Shown here: in pieces, positions 5,305 to 8,565 of the stretch
Layout: every line of letters begins with the position of its first letter
Numbering within the stretch: position 1 is the first letter of the stretch
From: Bacillota bacterium
Lineage (GTDB): Bacteria > Bacillota > Clostridia > Lachnospirales > Lachnospiraceae
Length of the DNA stretch: 8,565 nt
Assembly: GCA_023392615.1 (NCBI GenBank)
Contig: JAEVYT010000008.1
Span: 1 to 8,565 of the forward strand
Direction of reading: 5' to 3'
Notes under the pieces: generated by a model
The model's database searches: none
What the model saw: the letters and a program-made list of their open reading frames with translations, nothing else
What the model was told of the DNA's origin: nothing
Position numbers and translations under genes: made by a program

Positions 5305-6363
5305 TTATACTCCATCAGATTTGTTTTTTGTTTGTTCTTCTAATTCCAGCAAAAACTTATCATAATCAGACATGAACATTCTATCCTGCACAATACGATA
5401 CTTCTCGAATTCTGTTTCTGCATGGAGCTTTGCTTGTTCAGCGCTAATCTTACCAGCATCTGTCAGTATTTCGTTGCCATTAAACTCTAAGAAACCGTCC
5501 AAACGCTTTGCCCAATCTTCCATACTCATAGGAATCTGTCGCTCCGCCTGCAGTTCCGCATAATCCAGATACAAGGATACCATTCTCTCCATGTAGGACA
5601 TCTCCTTGTCATTCAGATAATTCTTCGCAATCGAAACATCCGCTTTCACAATCTTTCCATCCGGAGCGGCTTCCCAAGTGGTCAATCCCATATGCTCTTT
5701 CTCTGCATCAGCACGTTTCACAATTAGTTCCGCTGCTGTATGTCTATGAACAGCCCAGTGCATCTTATTCTGCACGGTCTGAAAAAAACGTCTGGTAGTC
5801 TTTGCATCTTTATCATAATCAAAAGCTGTAGAATACAAGTCAGTGATTTTCTGATAAAATTTCCGCTCGGAAAGGCGAATTTCACGGATATTCTGCAACT
5901 GACGTTCAAAATATTCATCTGTGAACATATGACCTTTTTTCAGCCGTTCCTTGTCCATTGACCAGCCTTGAATGGTGTAATCCTTGACGATTTGTCCTGA
6001 CCACTTGCGGAAACGAACAGCACGGTCATTATTGACTTTAAAGCCAACGGCAATAATCATCAGAAGGTTATAGTGAATAACCTCTCGATTCACTTGCCTT
6101 GAGCCTTCGGTTTGAACTATTCGGAATTTCCGAATAGTTGCCTCCTCTGTCAGCTCACTGTCATCATATATTTTCTTGATATGTTCATTAACCGTTGGAA
6201 GACTTACATCATACAGCGCAGCCATCATTTTCTGTGTCAGCCATATATTTTCATCTTCATAACGCATTTCCATGCTGTCTGCATTATCTCCGACTGCTGC
6301 AACATAGGTAAGATATTCTGCTGCCGAACTATGAATAGTTATTTCCTCTTTCTTTTTTGGCAT
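5305..6363 (-). CDS. rhuM: RhuM family protein (virulence RhuM domain)
   Basis: An intact 352-aa protein. The start at ATG 6363 is fixed by GGAGGAA 7 nt upstream and by conservation of MPKKK in the other copy; the frame is open further upstream to TTG 6411, but the other copy has a stop there. The family is named after rhuM of Salmonella pathogenicity island 3; its biochemical role is unknown, and members are common on islands and beside restriction genes. Residues about 38-125 form the N-terminal part (IWLTQKMMAALYDVS, typical of a DNA-binding-like domain, then TIRKFRIVQTEGSRQVNREV and YNLLMIIAVGFKV). Residues about 190-330 hold the C-terminal signature (WAVHRHTAAELIVKRADA, MGLTTWEA, DVSIAKNYLNDKEM, MSMEDWAKRLDGFLEFN, GKISAEQAKLHAETE). 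Length fits the family. Codons 75-83 are encoded by a perfect 25-bp palindrome. It is preceded by a conserved palindromic leader. Confidence 0.93.
   Translation of the reverse strand: MPKKKEEITIHSSAAEYLTYVAAVGDNADSMEMRYEDENIWLTQKMMAALYDVSLPTVNEHIKKIYDDSELTEEATIRKFRIVQTEGSRQVNREVIHYNLLMIIAVGFKVNNDRAVRFRKWSGQIVKDYTIQGWSMDKERLKKGHMFTDEYFERQLQNIREIRLSERKFYQKITDLYSTAFDYDKDAKTTRRFFQTVQNKMHWAVHRHTAAELIVKRADAEKEHMGLTTWEAAPDGKIVKADVSIAKNYLNDKEMSYMERMVSLYLDYAELQAERQIPMSMEDWAKRLDGFLEFNGNEILTDAGKISAEQAKLHAETEFEKYRIVQDRMFMSDYDKFLLELEEQTKNKSDGV
6115..6139. repeat. Perfect 25-bp palindrome inside rhuM
   Basis: Arms AACTATTCGGAA (6115-6126) and TTCCGAATAGTT (6128-6139) are exact reverse complements around a central T. 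It encodes ATIRKFRIV (residues 75-83). The core and layout match the intergenic palindromes P1 and P2 downstream of rhuM, although the outer arm sequences differ. It falls in the stretch deleted from the unit A copy. Confidence 0.75.
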
Positions 6364-6387
6364 GGTATTCCTCCAATTTATCATTAC

Positions 6388-6420
6388 TTTGAACTGCTGC
6401 AAAATTTGCAATTGTTCAAA
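6388..6420. promoter_or_regulatory. Leader palindrome of rhuM, unit B
   Basis: TTTGAAC-tgc-TGCAAA, a central A, then TTTGCA-att-GTTCAAA: 13 of 16 positions pair. It ends 25 nt upstream of the rhuM start codon. The unit A copy (1568-1600) keeps the outer arms exactly. A dyad of this kind next to a ribosome site is typical of an autoregulatory operator. No clear -35/-10 pair was identified around it. Confidence 0.55.
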
Positions 6421-6483
6421 ATCCGCTTATTTACTTTCTGCAAATGCAGTTGTTATTCATACTCTTCGAACACGATTTCATAC

Positions 6484-6619
6484 CGTTTTTCCATTAATTC
6501 GTACATTAAACAAATGGCTTGCTATACTTTCAGATGCTACCAGTGCCGGACTACAAAAATCAAGCCCACAGGCAGAATTAAAAAAGAACACAGCTCAGGC
6601 ATTGATCAGACTCCAATAA
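6484..6619 (+). pseudogene. Plus-strand C-terminal remnant of an unrecognised gene
   Basis: On the plus strand an open frame ends IRTLNKWLAILSDATSAG, then QKSSPQAELKKNTAQALIRLQ-type helical sequence, and TAA at 6617-6619. A strong intrinsic terminator starts 6 nt later in the same orientation. Protein-like composition plus a matching terminator make this the likely 3' end of a real gene whose 5' part was replaced by unit B (similarity to unit A ends at 6468). The frame continues upstream through the rhuM leader, but only as a shadow. Family not recognised. It is the only plus-strand coding signal in the window. Confidence 0.4.
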
Positions 6620-6624
6620 TCTTT

Positions 6625-6660
6625 ATAGCGTAGTAGTTCTTTAACTGCTACACTATTTTT
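6625..6660 (+). terminator. Intrinsic terminator, plus strand
   Basis: TAGCGTAGTAGTT (6626-6638), loop CTTT, AACTGCTACACTA (6643-6655) pair over 13 positions with one mismatch and one G-T pair, followed by TTTTT (6656-6660). It closes the plus-strand remnant ending at 6619. On the minus strand no T-run follows. Confidence 0.65.
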
Positions 6661-6750
6661 CATCTTTGTAGGCGTATGTAAAATTGATTGGAGGCCAAGT
6701 AACCGACAACCAGAAAAATTCATCAGCTAAATTATTAAGCAATCCATGTA
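6661..6750. other. Gap between terminator and unit C
   Basis: No gene with a start and ribosome site. On the minus strand a frame that begins in the unit C tail (after a TAG near 6778) runs through HGLLNNLADEFFWLSVTWPP and ends in TAG at 6653-6655, next to the terminator hairpin. It is protein-like, but nothing independent supports it. The similarity of unit C to units A and B starts at about 6751. Confidence 0.2.
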
Positions 6751-7164
6751 TATCCTTGGCGTAGACAACAATTAACTAATACTTATTACAAAAACGATAC
6801 CTTGCTAAACTCATATATTACAAACTATCTCTCGACATAGGCATTTACAACTTCCTTCAGCTCATCACTGAATTCTTCAAGATCTTTGCAGTTAATTACA
6901 CCCTCGTTTATAAGTGAAATAATATTATAAATAAGGTTCGACCGACTCATTTCTAATTGAACTCCAGTTTTCTTCCTATCTTCCTTTATTCTCTTGTCCA
7001 GTCTCCAAAACTTATCTGATGGATTAGCGTTTTCACTTAATAATTCTATATATTCTTTATTGAGCCTATTCATATAGCTTTCCTGCCAATCAACAATTTT
7101 ATTTTTAAAAAGCGCCCAATCCTTCTTGGTAAATCCCTGCTCTTGCAAAGCCTCAAACCTCCCA
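6751..7164 (-). repeat. Repeat unit C (small helical gene and short tail)
   Basis: Third partial copy of the module. From 6751 (ATCCTTGGCGTAGA) it matches the unit A tail and the small helical gene up to GGGAGGTTTGAGG (about 7164). It lacks rhuM, the palindromes and most of the tail. Unit B is the reverse case (rhuM without the helical gene), so B and C could be the two halves of one rearranged copy. Confidence 0.65.
6825..7148 (-). CDS. Small helical protein, shortened copy (unit C)
   Basis: Open for 107 residues from TTG 7148, which has GGGAGG 8 nt upstream, to TAG 6825. It is about 85 percent identical to the unit A protein over this length, with an unchanged middle (DKFWRLDKRIKEDRKKTG). 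The first 20 or so residues of unit A are missing in this frame. In the next frame ATG 7192 begins MNLNDKSIIMG, which would join smoothly to GRFEALQEQG after a one-base shift at the GGGAGG. So this is either a gene restarted at TTG or an N-terminal frameshift mutant. No membrane or signal segment is visible. Function unknown. Confidence 0.55.
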   Translation of the reverse strand: MQEQGFTKKDWALFKNKIVDWQESYMNRLNKEYIELLSENANPSDKFWRLDKRIKEDRKKTGVQLEMSRSNLIYNIISLINEGVINCKDLEEFSDELKEVVNAYVER

Positions 7165-7216
7165 TTATTATAGATTTATCATTCAAATTCATTTATTAAT
7201 TTTTTCTTTATAAATG

Positions 7217-7245
7217 GCATTCCGCATCCAACTTTACCGGAATGC
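7217..7245 (-). terminator. Hairpin at the end of the DUF7309/DUF6930 gene
   Basis: GCATTCCG (7217-7224) and CGGAATGC (7238-7245) form a perfect 8-bp stem with a 13-nt loop, touching the stop codon of the gene. No T-run follows on the minus strand (CATTTATAAAG), so it may protect the transcript end or terminate weakly. Confidence 0.35.
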
Positions 7246-8261
7246 TATCTAAACTTTCTCATTGAATTCAAGAAATCATCCATTGCATGCAATCTTTTCA
7301 CCCTTCTAAGCTTAATTCCGCATATTTCACAGATTTGTTCCAATGCCGCTTCAACGATTACATTCGAAACTCGTATTTCTCTTGGCAATCCATATTTAAA
7401 AATAAGATCTATTAGACTATTCGCGAGAATCACAAGAGAATCCTCTTCCGGTTCATTCATTTCAAAAGAAATAGCCATTCCACTTGATGCATCTACAATT
7501 CCACTAAGCATTGGATTGGCTGGTCTATCATATTTTTTATCTGTCACTGATGCACCAAGTGGACTTACTTCCATCTCTAAAACAGCATTACGCTTCGGTG
7601 CCTTCTTTAATTTTGCAAGTAAGTCTTCGTCTTCTATAATAAGATTTCCGAAGCTAAAGCTCGTTAATGGCAGTGGTTCTTCTTCAAAATGCCACTTTTC
7701 TCTGTCTTTTGATATAAAAAATGAAAACATATTTCCCTTATTAAAATCTATCTGTATATTTTTTTCTAAATAGTAAGTAAATGCTAATTGAAAATTTTCC
7801 AGATGACCCGCTAATCGAAGCACTTCATTTCGATCTAAATTATAAGGATAATAACCTGGTTCATATGACATGAAATACAGCCAGTTGTTTTTTCCTCTAA
7901 ATTTATACCCCAAATTACTTATAATCTCTCTTTGCTTGGTTGACAGTTCCTCTCTGGCACCCCAATAACAACTCATGCATTTCTGATTGGACATGGCATA
8001 TTCCACAGATATATTCATACGTTCCTGCATTGTCAGCATCATATAGCTATTAAATGCTTCATATCCTTCATAAATAGATATTCCAATACAGCTTCCACCT
8101 CTTCCCAATACACTATAGAATACTGTTTCTTCACGTTTATCACCGGTCAGTATTCCAAAGATATCCATATCCCACAAGAATTCCCACGGTTTTAACTTCT
8201 TAATCCGTGTTGCGATCTCATATAATTTATTCCATTCTTCTATCGTTGCTTCCGTTCTCAT
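7245..8261 (-). CDS. DUF7309 and DUF6930 domain protein
   Basis: A 338-aa cytoplasmic protein from ATG 8261, with GGGAG 5 nt upstream. A longer frame to GTG 8357 exists, but the extra 32 residues overlap the kinase remnant, and the family normally begins at the TIEEWNKLYEIA stretch. Residues about 5-135 carry the features I associate with DUF7309 (EEWNKLYEIATRIKKLKPWE, VLGRGGSCIGISIYEGYEAF). Residues about 205-335 fit DUF6930 (MLSGIVDASSGMAISFEM, LPREIRVSNVIVEAALEQI, CGIKLRRVKRLHAMDDFL). Domain names are from memory and the molecular function is unknown. C95, C98, C311 and C314 make two Cys-x-x-Cys pairs (CMSC, CEIC), a possible metal site. The stop touches a hairpin. It appears complete. Confidence 0.78.
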   Translation of the reverse strand: MRTEATIEEWNKLYEIATRIKKLKPWEFLWDMDIFGILTGDKREETVFYSVLGRGGSCIGISIYEGYEAFNSYMMLTMQERMNISVEYAMSNQKCMSCYWGAREELSTKQREIISNLGYKFRGKNNWLYFMSYEPGYYPYNLDRNEVLRLAGHLENFQLAFTYYLEKNIQIDFNKGNMFSFFISKDREKWHFEEEPLPLTSFSFGNLIIEDEDLLAKLKKAPKRNAVLEMEVSPLGASVTDKKYDRPANPMLSGIVDASSGMAISFEMNEPEEDSLVILANSLIDLIFKYGLPREIRVSNVIVEAALEQICEICGIKLRRVKRLHAMDDFLNSMRKFR

Positions 8262-8337
8262 ATACACTCCCGGCTCCACGCCAACTCCAAACTGATTATC
8301 TAAGTTCAAATTACATTTGCATAAACTTAACTCCCCG

Positions 8338-8403
8338 TTATCTTCTATTTGCTCCACCGTAAGCTCTGAATTTATCTACCTCACACGAGGTAAAATCAAT
8401 CAT
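8338..8403 (-). pseudogene. N-terminal fragment of a CtkA/HipA-like kinase
   Basis: ATG 8403 opens MIDFTSCEVDKFRAYGGAN, followed by RR and TAA 8338. The first 19 residues match the conserved start of CtkA/HipA-like serine/threonine kinases (CtkA of Helicobacter pylori begins with a TIDFTFCE ... GFGGANGNK stretch), in which GGANGNK and a kinase domain follow. Here the match stops inside GGAN and unrelated sequence follows, so only the first few percent of the gene remains. The fragment overlaps the long 5' extension of the DUF7309/DUF6930 frame. It marks a recombination joint. Confidence 0.6.
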
Positions 8404-8452
8404 TAATAATATTCTCTTTTCCCTTTCCCGTCCTATATAAATGCCTCCCGTA

Positions 8453-8565
8453 TTAAAATCCCTCCTTTCTAAGCTCATCCATCATCGCCGAACGCCTGTA
8501 ATAACATGCACGCCATTCTGACGCCACATTCCCTGCTATTTCTTTTCCATTCGGGTATTTTGTTA
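8453..8565 (-). CDS. C-terminus of an unrecognised gene (runs off the right edge)
   Basis: The last 36 codons of a minus-strand gene, open to the window edge and ending in TAA 8453. They read KYPNGKEIAGNVASEW, then RACYYRRSAMMDELRKEGF. The even mix of helix-forming and charged residues and the absence of stops suggest real coding. AAGGAGGGA overlaps the final codons but leads to no clear start. I do not recognise the family. The kinase remnant starts 49 nt further on, so they may once have been in one operon. Confidence 0.5.
   Translation of the reverse strand, partial: TKYPNGKEIAGNVASEWRACYYRRSAMMDELRKEGF

Larger units (their letters stand above)
5014..6468 (-). repeat. Repeat unit B (intact rhuM, palindromes, decayed tail)
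   Basis: Direct repeat of unit A (252-1646). In transcription order it carries the leader palindrome, full rhuM, palindromes P1 and P2 and the 3' tail, but it lacks the small helical gene. Between the tail (ending about 5143) and the P1 palindrome (5169) only about 25 AT-rich bases replace the roughly 430 bp that hold that gene in unit A. Its tail frame has stops. Similarity ends at about 6468 on the right. Confidence 0.75.

Noticed and set aside
5372..6633. Plus-strand open frames opposite rhuM, including one of 173 codons
   Set aside because: They are shadows of the minus-strand gene: Cys, Phe and Ile rich with no start signals. Only the far end (6484-6619, different frame) has independent support from a terminator.
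7516..7773. Plus-strand frame of 85 codons opposite the DUF7309/DUF6930 gene
   Set aside because: It overlaps a clearly better minus-strand gene and has no ribosome site or recognisable features.

Overview
The window looks like an accessory, partly decayed island from a low-GC Firmicute, most likely a gut clostridium of the Lachnospiraceae type. This rests on the AT-rich composition, the strong GGAGG-type ribosome binding sites, the RhuM, DUF7309/DUF6930 and CtkA/HipA-like sequences, and the short helical proteins seen here. The species cannot be fixed from the sequence. Almost every gene is on the minus strand, so the story reads from right to left.

Right end (8565 to 7245): the C-terminus of an unrecognised gene, then about 20 codons that look like the start of a CtkA/HipA-like kinase and then break off, then an intact gene of the DUF7309 plus DUF6930 type. 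Next (7164 to 6751) is repeat unit C, with a shortened copy of a small helical protein gene. At 6660 to 6484 there is a rare plus-strand signal: a protein-like C-terminus followed by a good intrinsic terminator.

Middle (6468 to 5014): repeat unit B, with an intact rhuM gene, a conserved 33-bp palindrome in its leader, a perfect 25-bp palindrome inside the coding sequence, and further palindromes downstream. Then (4833 to 1777) a cargo region: a fragment of an IS3-like transposase, a small single-pass membrane protein, two protein-like small reading frames, a lipoprotein, and a phage-type GH24 lysozyme with SH3b and cell-wall-binding-like domains. The lysozyme is split by one in-frame amber codon.

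Left end (1646 to 41): repeat unit A, with a second rhuM that carries a 463-bp internal deletion with a frameshift, the complete copy of the small helical gene, an open version of the repeat tail, and a remnant C-terminus followed by a terminator.

Units A, B and C are direct repeats of one module (in transcription order rhuM, palindromes, small helical gene, 3' tail), each missing different parts. A and B flank the lysozyme/lipoprotein cargo. Only rhuM copy B, the small helical gene of copy A, the lipoprotein, the membrane protein and the DUF7309/DUF6930 gene look intact. The most striking unexplained signal is a family of 25-bp palindromes (12-bp arms around a central T, shared core TCGGAA) found both downstream of rhuM and inside rhuM itself.
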